A DNA stretch of 64,000 nt, from contig JASSKH010000003.1 in assembly GCA_031763025.1 (NCBI GenBank), positions 3,710,718-3,774,717 of the forward strand, given 5' to 3'. Of this stretch, positions 42,688 through 54,600 are shown one piece after another. Position numbers and translations under genes: made by a program. Under the pieces are notes generated by a model that saw nothing but the letters and a program-made list of their open reading frames with translations, searched no databases and had not been told where the DNA came from. The stretch's first letter is position 1, and every line of letters begins with the position of its first letter. Origin of the DNA: Macrocystis pyrifera (taxonomy: Eukaryota; Sar; Phaeophyceae; Laminariales; Laminariaceae).

Positions 42688-45600
42688 ATGAGAGTCTTTC
42701 TTTGTTGCGAGCTGCGAGCGCACACGCGCCCCGCCCCCTTTGAGCTCACTCTACTTGTGCTCACCATCATCAACTTCCAGCTGTCAGCAACTCAATCAAT
42801 ATCGGGCAGGTGTCGCCAAAACATCTTCTCTTCTGTTGAAGCTTCACGTACAAGTCACCTGACAGTGGCTGCGTGTTTGCCTCGAACACCGACTGTGTAT
42901 TGACCGGCTGTCGGTAATCGAGTCTCGACGTACATATCAGCTACGCGCTCGTACACACGTCAATCGCCATACCTTATATCCTCCCTCTCTCTCGAGGTTA
43001 TGCGTGCGATGTGCCAACGAATCGGCACTGGGCCCAGCCCGGGCCCCGCTGGTCTCGCTCCGCGAGCGGTTCTTTTGAAAATTGTTGGTGTGGTGTTGTT
43101 GTCTTTTCCTACAGCAGTGAGCAGCGGATGTCTTTGAGAGGATGTTTATACGGCTGCCACCCAGCAGCACGAGCGACTGCTGTACGCACTGTACGAAGAT
43201 AAATGCACGTACCTGGTAATAAAATATCCGGCCTGAAAGGTATTTACAGCAATACAGTATACAGTAGATCATGAAGGGGGAATCGATAATCTGTTCGGGG
43301 TGTGGAACCTCGATTTCAATTGCGCCATACTCTGCCGCTGCTTCTACTTGTACGAGTATAGCAGCAATCAGTAGGAGTGTCAATGTTGCTTACCAGGTAC
43401 GCAGCTGGTTCGAGTTGTCACGATATTGGCATTGTTGCATCATCATTACCAGGTATACGATAGTATGCTTCGTTGTTGACTGGCGGTAGGGTTGTCTAAT
43501 TGAGCTGGCGTCCCCGGTACCTTGGTAGGTGGTCCGCGTACCTATCAAGGTCATTTTGGTGGGTTCGAGTCTCACCGAGTGCATGTTCGTAGGGACTTTT
43601 TCTTGCGTAAAAAAATGAGGGTAATGCTATTTGCGACACCGTTGTCGTAATTTCTTATTTGCGTGTCGCAAATAAGCGGCTTATTTGCGACACCGCGTCA
43701 CGTTCGCGGCACATACCTCAGATTGGCTCCGCACCTCCAGGGATGTGTTGGCATGGTGCAGAGCCATCATTGAAGCTATCGCATTGCCGAAACGGGCCAG
43801 GACTCGAGGAAATATCTGGCCTCTTGGTGCACCCGCAAAACGTTCAGATTGGTGTCGCAAATAAGCCTTATTTGCGACCCGCGTGTCGCAAATACCTTAT
43901 TTGCGACGCAAATACCTTATTTGCGATCCGTGTGTCGCAAATACCATATTTGCGACACCGCGACGTGGTTTCCGCACACGCTCCGGATCGGCAAAGCGCT
44001 ATCAGTAGAGTCTCAGCATGGCATAGGCTACCATTGAGGTCATCGTGCAGGCATCTTGTAGCCAAAACGGGTCAGTACTCGAGGATATATGGGGTATTCT
44101 GGCACAACACCCGCAGAACCTTCTGGCTGTCGCAAATACCGTATTTTTGCGACGCCGCGACGTGGTTGCCGCACACGCTCCGGATCAGCGACTTACTACG
44201 AGTAGAGTCTCAGCATGGTGTAAGGCTACCATTGAAGCTATCGTGTAGCCCAAACGGGCCAGTACTCAATGAGATATAGGGTATCCTAGTACACTCAGGC
44301 TGATGTCGCAAATGAGCCTTATTTCGCGTGTATCCAGAGCGGGTCAATACAGTAGTAGTAGGTACTGCTGTGGAAGGCTCATTTGGGGTCCACCTCATTA
44401 TTTGGTAAATGGGTGGAAATGAGCCTTATTTCGCGTGTATCCAGAGCGGGTCAATACAGTAGTAGTAGGTACTGCTATGTGTGGTATCCTGGTCATCCTG
44501 GCGGGGTCCACCTCATTATTTGGTAAATGGGTGGAAGCTTCCACTCGACTTCAAAAACTTCCATTTGGAAGTCAACAACTTCCAAAACTTCCATTTTGAC
44601 TTTCAAATGGACGTTTCTAACTTCCAAATGGAAGTTATGGAAGTCAAAATGGAAGTTGTGGAAGTCAAAATGGAAATTGTGGACGTCATAATGGAAGTCG
44701 GGTGGAAGCTTCCAAATGGAAGTTTAAAAACTCCCAAATGGAAGTATCTAACTTCCAAATGAAAGTTGTGGAACTTCCAAATGGAAGTTGTGGAAGTCCA
44801 AATGGAAGTTTTGGAAGTCAAAAAGGAAGGTTTCGAATTGCTGGCGAAGCTTCCATTTTGACTGCCAAAATTTCCATTTGCACTTCCACAACTTCCATTT
44901 GGGAGTTATTGGAAGTTAGGAACTTCCATTTGAAAGTCGAAAACTTCCATTTGGAAGTCGAAAACTTCCAATTGGAAGTCAAAAACTTCCCTTTGGGGAC
45001 GAAAAAAATATCCGTTTGGAAGTCAAAATGGAGGTTTTGGAAGTTGAATGTAGAATGGAATTCGCGTGGTAGGCTCATGCCCGACTTCCAATACTTCCAT
45101 CTTCACTTCCAAACTCCATTTTCACTTCCAAATGGAACTAATTAGGCCAAAGTTCCACATGCATATGAGTCCCGGGGAGTGGATAGAAGCGTCTGCAGAC
45201 TTAGATGGGAGTTTTCCATGGTACTACGAGGCAAATTTATTTCTTGCGAGTTTAATGGAAGTGGATGAAAGCACGTGGAAGTACGTGAAAATCTTTCGAA
45301 TTTATGCTTGCATATGAGTGTATGGAACCTTCGGCGAACGCTGATATGAATTTCCGTGTAAGAGGGGGTTACATGTAACTTTGGACATGTGGAAGTTGGA
45401 TAATTGGAAGCGGATATAAGTGAGGGGGATTAGGTGGAAGGTAAGCTTGAATATAGGAGCGGATGGAAGCGCCTGTGGACGTACGTGAAAGTTTCCATTG
45501 AAATGGAAGCTGAATGGAAGATAAATAAGAAAGTAAGCTGTAACCATTGGAAGTTTAATGGAAGTGCGTGGGAAGTACGTACAAATAGGTGGAAGTCGCC

Positions 45601-48600
45601 CTTGAATATGGGGGGAGTGGTCAGAAGATTCTGCGTGCTAAGTTGCGAGTTTCGTTGAAATTAAATGTAAAATGGAAGTTCTGCAAGCCAAACGAAAGTT
45701 GTGTAAGTTGAATGGAAGCGGACGTGAGTAGGTGGAAGTAAGTCGAAGTTATGGTTGAGTGTGGAAGTGGACAGAATATTATGGGGACGCCGATTGAAGT
45801 TTCCTTCAAGGTAGAAGTCAAATGGAACTTCTAGACGTGAAGTGGAAGTGGGTGACAATAGGTGAAAGTATATCAAGGTGTGTGGAAGCTTAGTGGAAGC
45901 TGGACAAAGCTTCTACCGGGCATGGTGGTGGAAGTTTCCACTTTGCTTCCACTGGCTTCCACTTTGGAAACCTACGCTGGCTTGCACTAGCTTCCAAAAT
46001 GGAAACTTCCATGGACTAAATGGAAGTTTCCACTCGACTTCCAAAACTTCCATTTGGAAGTCAAAACTTCCACAACTTCCATTTGGAAGTGAAAAACTTC
46101 CGAAACTTCCATTTTGACTTTCACAACTTCCAGTAGGAAGTAAAAAACTTCCATTTCGACTTTCACAACTTCCATTTGGAAGTGAAAAATTTCCATTTGG
46201 AAATCAAAATGGAAGTTATGGAAGTTTTTTACTTCCAAATGGAAGTTGTGAAAGCTTCCACTCATTTACCAAATAATGAGGACCACCGTCCTGGCGCACT
46301 GTCAGAATAGTCACACTGGTGGCGTAAAGTCGCTTTTGACGACATCGCACGACGTTCGTCGGGCGCGCCCCGTTTAGACCAGGACAACCACGGTGACTTA
46401 TTTATAGCATGAGCTCGGACTATACCAGTGTACAGCATGTTTCCACGAGTACATCGATCGTTAGCCACGTCATCGTGAATCAATGGATTTGAAATTTAAC
46501 TTGATTATATTGCCGCGCCATGTTCTAATAAGCCGTACGTACTATAATTGAGAGCGCTGGTATCGTTCAAAGCGCCGGGTGTTCTGTTTACGCGTCTATT
46601 AACATGGGCACAAATGAAGGGCACATAAGTTTGTGCACGCTGCGCTCTGTATATGGTTTATGTACTTGTCTGTGAATGCTATCGAAATAGGTGGGTGTAT
46701 ATCATCTACAGCAGTAGTATTATAGTACCGCAGTAAAATCGGCGTTCGTTCCGTGCAACCATCATCACCCACCAATGTGGTTGTTTAATAGACCTTGAAC
46801 AGCCGTGTAAAAGCGCCTATCCCTCAGGCGTTTACCAACACCTATTGTTCTGCAGCGCAGGACTGAAAAAAATCGAAACGCTGCGCACAAACAGTTTTTG
46901 TCGAACTAGTTAAGGCAACGAACACACCCCACAGAGGCACAGAGGGCGGTCATGCTGCAGCTTGCCTAGCTATGCATCATCTTCGTTGTACGCGTTCTTT
47001 CCCACACATTATCCTGCTTGTTGTTGCACCCACAACAGCAGCAGTCCACAGTATCCGCACTGCTGTAGTATTGACATATACTATTAATATTAATAGTCTA
47101 ACTTCGGGCACATGCGTAGCACGTAGTTTGTAAACGGATTCCCGATGTTTATCTCTAACGGTTGTGAAACATACAATAGAAACCCACAGCGGACTGCATG
47201 GGTTCAATGTAAACGGCAGAGGGGTTAGCCGCCTTGTTCATGGTGACGAAGAAATCGGTATGTGTAACGCGTGCTGAAGATCGTTGAGTTCGTGGGCTGC
47301 TTGGAAGGTGTCCTTAGATGCCCTGCAGTATTGTGTAGAGTTCCCACCGTGCTGTTGTATGCTGTACACACTGGTGCGCGGGTTAGAGGTTTTGCCATAA
47401 GTTTAGGCAGAATGCTTGCGGAGAGAACCCCAACCATTATGGAAGACTCACCAACATCCCGCAACTACGGTAACTGCAGCAGATTGTGCGCACTGACCTG
47501 CCCCACTCAAATCATGCGTAGTCTCCTCGTCCAGCTACGCAGTCAATTCCCAATTATTTTGAATGCCCTGGTCGGCGAGGCAGTCTGGCGGGTTATGTAT
47601 AGTTTTCGCACTCCTAGCCTATCGTGTTTGTGCGTTTACTCTGTTGTTGTATGTAGCACAATATCAGTAAGTAGTAGAAGAGCCACGTTGGATATTCCGA
47701 CCGACCGTGTACTAGGACACCCCATATCTCCTCGAGTACTGGCCCGTTTTGGCTACACGATAGCTTCAATGGTAGCCCTGTACCATGCAGAGACTGTAAT
47801 GGTAGTGCGTTGCCGACCCGGAACGTGTGCGGTAACTACGGCGCGGTGTCGCAAATACGGTATTTGCGACACGCGTGTCGCGAGTATGGCTTAATTTTGT
47901 TTGAGACACCAGCCAGAAGATTCTGCGTGATGTACCAGGCTACCCCATATCTCCTCGAGTACTCGCCCGTTTTGGCTACACGATGGCTCCAATGGTAGCC
48001 CTACACCATGCTGAGGCTCTACTGGTAGCGCTTTGCCGATCCGGAACGAGTGCGGCAACCACGTCGCGGTGTCGCAAATACGGTATTTGCGACACGCGTG
48101 TCGCAAATAAGGCTTATTTGCGACTCCGATCTGAACGTTTTGCGGGTGCACCAGGATGCCAGATATCTCATCAAGTCCTGGCCCGTTTCGGCCATGCGAT
48201 AGCTTCAATGATGGCCCTGCACCATGCCAACACACCTCTGGCGGTGCGGAGCTAATCTGAGGTATGTGCCGCGAACGTGACGCGGTGTCGCAAATAAGAA
48301 ATTACAAGACCGGTGTCGCAAATAGCATTACCCAAAAAATAATTAAGTGCGAGAGCGTGAGTTAGCTGCATTGATGACAATCAACGAGCAGAGGGAATGC
48401 TGAACCCTACGTATGCGCGACAAAAAAATAAAAACACGTACCGCGGGGGGAGAAGGGACTACACCTGTGACCACGGTTTGTACAGAAGATTGCTGAGGGA
48501 AAAACCTCCTATTAATGCCAGGTATACGAGTTAGGCTGGAAAGTAAAAGTAATGATACACCTGGTAAAAAATAAAATAAAAATTGGGGATTCACGGAATT

Positions 48601-51600
48601 CTCAACTCGCTGGCTGTTGACGTTTACAGCATCCGGGGTCCTCATTCACGCCGAACGACGAGCATCAACCGTGATTCCGATTGTACGTACAACGCCGGTA
48701 CGTGGGCAGCTGAAGAACAAATAGCCCTCTAGGCCTACACGCGTCAATCACCAGCAGCGCGTTTTTTTTCCGTCACAGCTGTGCTGTAAGCGTTATCCCC
48801 AAACAAGATTGTGTCAGCCACCAAACGTAGAAATTTAAATATTGTTCTTGTTGAGCATCGGCCAAGAAATCTCGGAGGATCTAATGGGTTAAAATCGCAG
48901 AAAATGCAGCAGCATTCTATACTGTGCCGTGAAACACACAATGCAATACCCTCTTAGGATAATTTTCGGTGTCTATTTTCACGTCGACACAAGGAAGCAC
49001 AGACAACAAAAAATGTGGCGTTGAGGAGATTTCGTCGACGTTATACAAGAGGTATTTTTCGAATGTGTGGAAGAAAAAAAAGTTGTTACCACAAAAAAAA
49101 ACGTAGGCATGTATCACACGTTCCCCCCACAAGAACACACCCCTTGCTCGAGCCTCACAGAGCGTCGCTTTGCTGCTTTGCTGCGCATATATCTTGTTTG
49201 GCCTCGGCGTTTCAGCTACAAAACGGCAGCAACCCTTGTTGGGCACTATGACAGCGAAGGACTGTTTCTGGGCGGGGCGCCGAGATGGGCCGATTGGACG
49301 GACGACTCCTACAGCTGCTTGACCGCTTCAGAGTCCGGAGCCTTCTGCATGGAGTGGTCGTCGAAGAGGTTTGCCAGTTGCTTACTATGAATATCATCGT
49401 CACGGGCAGTAGAAAATTTACACTGTGCTGCATATATCAGGTACGTAAAGACGCACAAAATTGTCAAATAAATGCAGTAAATCAGGTGAATGAAATACAC
49501 ATGCACAAAACAATACCGAATCGCGTCGTGAGCAGGGTCAACCCCATTATTTGGTAAATGAGCTGCTGGTAATAAAGGAGTAACGCCGCTGAAAATATTG
49601 GTCGTGTAAAAAGGACATTATCTTGCGTTGTCGCTTCTATTGTCGCGGTGTCGAACACGTACTGTACCTTGCCTTCGATTTTTGTTTAGGTACTATTCGA
49701 ACGTTGCGGGCGATTGTCTACTAGGAACCTGCGAGTGCGCAAGACCTCAACATCAGATGGAAAACAGTACTACAGCGACCTCGACGCTCGACTGGCCGGA
49801 CGAGGGCGCGCACGCCTGCACTTCTTGGTCGTGTGACGAGACTCGATACACCAACGTGACAGCAGAATACCGTACATAGGATATGTTTGAATTTTCAGGA
49901 CCGTCGTTATCATCTACCGCAGTACAGAACGTAGGGTGTGGCCACAACCTTTGGTTAGGCAGTCGGACGACTTGTTACGTGGTGCTGTTGAGGCCACAGT
50001 GCCCTTTAGCCTGGCAGTATATAAGCCTTCTGAGGTAGTATAGATGTTGCATGCGTTGCAGGCTCGCCGTCGCTTGGGTGACAAAAGTATAATATGGCCG
50101 TTGTCGGGCTCGATACATGCCACACTCTGTAGCAGCCTTTGACACAATTTTCTCGATTTACCAGCCATGGTGTCACATAGCGATGTCGTCGAGACAAGAT
50201 ATTAATGGCATGCTAAAACTTACGCATCTAAAGGGTATGCACCGTTTAGCCGCGGTAGAAGGCGTGGTTGTCAGCAACTACAGTTGTAGAATATTCACGT
50301 TTTGTTCCTGAAAACACCATGTGCGAAAATCATCTGTGCTGTCTTCAAACCTGTAAAATGTTTCGTTCCGTTACCACCCCCTTGCTGTAATTTACCACAG
50401 GTGTGTTCGTGCGCAAAATACGAGATGAGGACGAGTTGCCATTCCACCCCAACACCAACCCCGTCCAGGAGCATTCGCAAGCCAACCCCGACCCGTCGTC
50501 GGGATCCCACGCCACCCCCGACCCCCGGCACTCCCACGCCAACCCCCAACAATAATGACGACGACCATGACGACGACGAGTTCAGACGCCTCTTGAACGA
50601 AGGGGACGAAGAAGAAGATGTGGACACTGCGGGCGAAAAGTGTACCAGCAAGCGCGTAAGTTTCTACAAGGCACATGGACCATCAATACTGATGGATTTA
50701 TGGTTGCCCGTAGATAACGGTATGGTTGACGTTATCCATGCGAACCCATTGCGCTGTCACGCGGGGGCAGCAGCCGATCAGGAAATGCCTACAGTGCCTT
50801 GCGGTCCGGCCTAGCGTTGGTATATCTGCGAGGAATACAAGCAGACTGTGCAGATTTGCCTTTTGCCACAGAAGTCGCTTCTATTGAAGCAGTATATCTA
50901 CAGACGGTGATAGCGCTGGGTATAGATGAGAGCAATGTTCGCTTTTAATTTGATGTACACGACAACACCGTAGAAAAGCGGGGAACGTTGGCAGCGACGT
51001 TAACGCTACCTCCGAGTAGCAGTGAAAACACATTGCGGTATGCCGCAACTCGCCGGAATCGGCCGCGCTTGCAAAGAAGGGACTTCCGGTGCCCTGACCA
51101 TGTCAGAAAAAATTAAAATCTTCAAGTGTACGTACCTCTGTACAACTGGTACACAGGTACGTGGTCGGCGAATTTTGGTACACGTATTCTACTCTGGGAG
51201 TTGGCTAAGACATCGGTGTATGAGCAACGAAATAATCGAAACAAAACATATCGGGAAACTAAAAAACGCGATCACAGAGTGACCAAATCTTACCATGTAA
51301 GTTCCTGCGAGGTGGTGCTTGCTCACCCGCCGATTCACGCTTGATCTACTCGCCCACACCATCTCGCTTGTTCCGTGCGGGTGGTGCATACTGTGCCGTG
51401 ACCTTGCAAAACTGAAGGTCTGTGTGGCAACCAGCTGCAGGTTTGTCCAGACGAAGCTATACACGTCGTGCGACTGCGATCGCGACGAAGAGAATGCGCT
51501 TTTGAACGGGATGACCTGGTGGCTCGAGTATCCCTACTGCCAAGATTGGAGATGCAGCCGGGTCAGAACCACCGCTGTATGAAATATGGGCTATAGCGGT

Positions 51601-54600
51601 AGTGAACTGTTAACAACCCCCCTGTCGTCGCATCGTCGCACCTATATACTGTACAGCCATGGACCTTGCATGAAAAGTCTTCTCCGCTGTATTCTTGCTG
51701 GTCGTACAAACGGTACCCGTTTCTATTCGTTTGACGAACTTTCCGAAAACGTTTCCAGGGAACGAAATTGGTCACAATGGGCGATGGCGAGCCGAGTTCA
51801 TTATATTCGTCTGTAAACGGGACACGAATCTATGTTATCCCGGACTATTAACTAGACTACAGCTGTTCAACGGTGAGGTTCGTGCGCTCGTACTATAGAT
51901 GTATTTTGTAGGTCTGTTCAGAATAGACAGTTTTTTTTTCTTTTCTGTTAGTCACGCATGACTTATTGCGTGTCTGTCAAGCCTCCTTGACGAAAGAATG
52001 CTGGTGTTTCCATGGAGCGAGTGCTGACCATCTCGGTATGCTGCTACATCGGACGGGGGTATCGCCCCCGGGGAGCGTGCGGCAAACAACCAGCGTGTTT
52101 AGGGACTCACTGTCCTTAAACTATTTATCCCACTCACTGTTGTGTCGTAACTATAATCCGATGGGGTGCTTGCCGTAGTACGCCTGATTTTCCTGGTTGT
52201 CTTCGGGCTCGAGTGGAAGTTACGGGCAGACGGCTCGTAGCGGCAATGTCGCTGCGTCTGTAGGCATGTGCGGTGAACACCGGCGTGGCCGACATCCGCC
52301 GTGGCGTTGAGATGCTCAATAAGGCACTATTGGCTGGACACACCTTGCCGACAAGTATATGTTGAGTCAGTGGCCTTGTCGGTGAAATATATCCGTGTCT
52401 AGAGACAGGCACGGGTGTGCACAACTTTCCACAGCACGAAGCACATATCAAGTGTTTCTCCAGGCTCCGACCCCGAGCCGGACTGTGCTGTACACGCATG
52501 TACCTCGAGTCTGCGCCACATGTAACGCCAAAGAGTCGTCTTGCTTAACGCGATCGGCTGGTAATGCACGAAATGGTGATCGTTGAATGGACCTAGGAGA
52601 TTCTTAACGGTGAAAATCGTCCGCAAATCGCCACAACCATTCGTGGCATGCACGTGTGTTTCGCGTCGGGAATGAAGGACGGAAGCGTGCCGAACGGGGC
52701 CTCCTGGTGCAACCATTGGCGGGGAATGACTTCCGTCCCCGGGAATGTCGTCGAACAGCTGTGCGAATGCAACATGAACAACTTCATAGTGGACGGGGCT
52801 GAGGGGTACTGCTCGGTAAGGGTACCATCATCGTGTTTTAATGTGTTGCTCGACGCGTGCTACGATTAGGGGTTAGCAACCTAGCCTTACTGGGAGGGTC
52901 CTTACTCGAAAAGCTCCAACAACCGATCTTGAGAAAACGTATCAGCTCAGCCCGAATAACAATGTAAGCATGGGCTACAGTAAGTAGCTGGCAAAGAATG
53001 TTCGAAAACGTGTACATCGGATCCAACAGTACTGCATTGGGTAGTTTGTTAGTTGCAATGGTGAAGTGTTTGAAGTAAGATGAGCAGCTCCGTCGGTGAG
53101 AAGTTTTGAGGCGCTGAAAAGTGAAAGCCTCACCGTAGTACGGGACAAGGGTATGAAGTGTTTTGATGTGCTGTTTGTGGTATATACTGTGGACCCTGCG
53201 TTGTGATGCGCATACTTTGCGAACGCGTAGAGTTTCGGTCAGCTGAAATTCGGGACAGCACGAGAAACGGGGGCAGATGGCACCTGTGTGAAAGTGGGTG
53301 GAGCAGAACGAACACGTCCCAAACAACAAGTGAACGTGCGGAGAAAAATATTTCACGTCAAGCCTCGGGTGGGCACGGAGAGAGGGGGGGAGGGGTAAGG
53401 AGGGTCAGTGGTTTGTAAACATATTCCTATTGAAACTTCGTCATAAATGTAGGCGTGCATGGCGTAGGGACTGTGGTTAGCACGCAGCCACAGTAGTAGA
53501 GGGCAAAAACTATGTTCCAAATATTTTATCAGAATTTGGCTTCGGATGGCCGAGAGACGGCGCAGGGGGTTTCCATCAGACCGATACAAGGCGATACCGA
53601 CTACACTACTACAGCACGTAGTTCTTTCAACACCGCTACTTTGCCTCTTCACTCAGAAGCCGAAGTGTTTCCCATGGGCAAATATTTCGAAGTCATACCA
53701 CATTGTGGCGTTATTCGCGCGTGGGGGATAGACGGTGGTGCTCGATTTGGTTTTCCATACACGTGCGTCGCCAACGCCGAAACGCGCTGCCCGCCTCCCT
53801 CTCCCGTATTTCCGGGTTTGCGATTCGTCATCTGCAGGATTGGAGCTGCACTACGTACTTCATGGCGCGATGCTCAGTGAGTCCGGCGTGTAGACAAGTA
53901 GGAACTGCAGTAACACCCCTACACCTTGGTCGAGAGTAGGGACCAATGGCGAAAGCGAGCGCGAACAAAGCCGTCGACAACGAAGCGATAAGAGATTGTA
54001 GCCGCGCTCTTGTCGGTTGTATGCAAGCCGAACGTATGCCCTCCCTTTTCCTTGAGAACAGTACTACGTGCATACCGTCCAAGGAGACCCACGTGCCAGC
54101 CCAGAACCCTCATGCATGAACACCCACTATCCGTATTTTCGTGATGTTTTTTTCCTTGGACGTCTCTGTGTAATGGACTGCTCGGTGGTCAACGGTTGTG
54201 GCTGCGCTCGGGGAACGCACGCGGGGCATGTGTAAAAGGACGCCGCGCGTCCTCGTGCATACGAGTGAACCTTGTTAAATGAAAACCGTTCGTTGTAGCA
54301 CAAACATATGCCTACTGCGCCGAGCGAGGACGCACTTCGGTTTAGGTTTAAACGGGAGATGATGCTACACGCGGATACACGACCTGCTCCCAGGTTGTTC
54401 GATCCTGAAGTAGGGGTCTGAAGTTGATTTAGGTTTCATTGCCTACAGTACAATCATTACGAAGTTAGTCGCGCCGTCCGTTTTCCACCGACGCCGAAAA
54501 CGACAGGTTTGCTCGGTCGTCACCGGTGCCCTACTAGGAGTGCTGGTCTTGTTGGCCGTATTCCCGCTGGTGGTCGCATGGTTCATGGGGAACCGCGAGG

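Larger units (their letters stand above)
43619..48333. mobile_element. Mutator-like nonautonomous DNA transposon, long TIRs (4,715 bp)
   Basis: Ends GGGTAATGCTATTTGCGACA (left) and the same 20 bases reverse complemented (right), flanked by AAAAAATGA (43610-43618) and AAAAAATAA (48334-48342), a 9-bp TSD with one mismatch. TIRs of about 650 bp (43619-44300 and 47690-48333) look about 85-90% alike and each contains about three copies of a roughly 210-bp subunit. No transposase is seen. Long TIRs and a 9-bp TSD are MULE hallmarks (inference). The 1.4 kb at 46297-47690 is unique and may be captured host DNA. Confidence 0.78.
43505..48570 (+). mobile_element. tRNA-derived SINE split by a 4.7-kb insertion
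   Basis: The head (GCGTCCCCGGTACCTTGGTA, GGGTTCGAGTCTCACC) is at 43505-43609. The body (GCGAGAGCGTGAGTTAGCTG, GAACCCTACG, CACGGTTTGTACAGAAG) resumes at 48334-48570. Together they equal the intact SINE at 6525-6850. The interruption is bounded by a 9-bp duplication. Confidence 0.8.

Noticed and set aside
43659-44279. 206-codon plus ORF, with a relative on the minus strand at 47891-48235
   Set aside because: The two are translations of the two inverted arms of the Mutator-like TIR, so their similarity reflects the repeat, not a gene.
44504-46288. CRISPR-like array
   Set aside because: Units are palindromic and irregularly spaced in both orientations, without conserved repeat-spacer periodicity, in a eukaryotic context.
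47271-47894. 207-codon plus ORF
   Set aside because: Runs into the right TIR and has no recognisable domain.
51586-51816. additional exon of the Cys-rich gene
   Set aside because: Candidate splice sites (TTTCCAG acceptor, CGTCT|GTAAAC donor) give phases that do not fit the neighbouring exons, and the phase-0 reading hits a stop at 51849.
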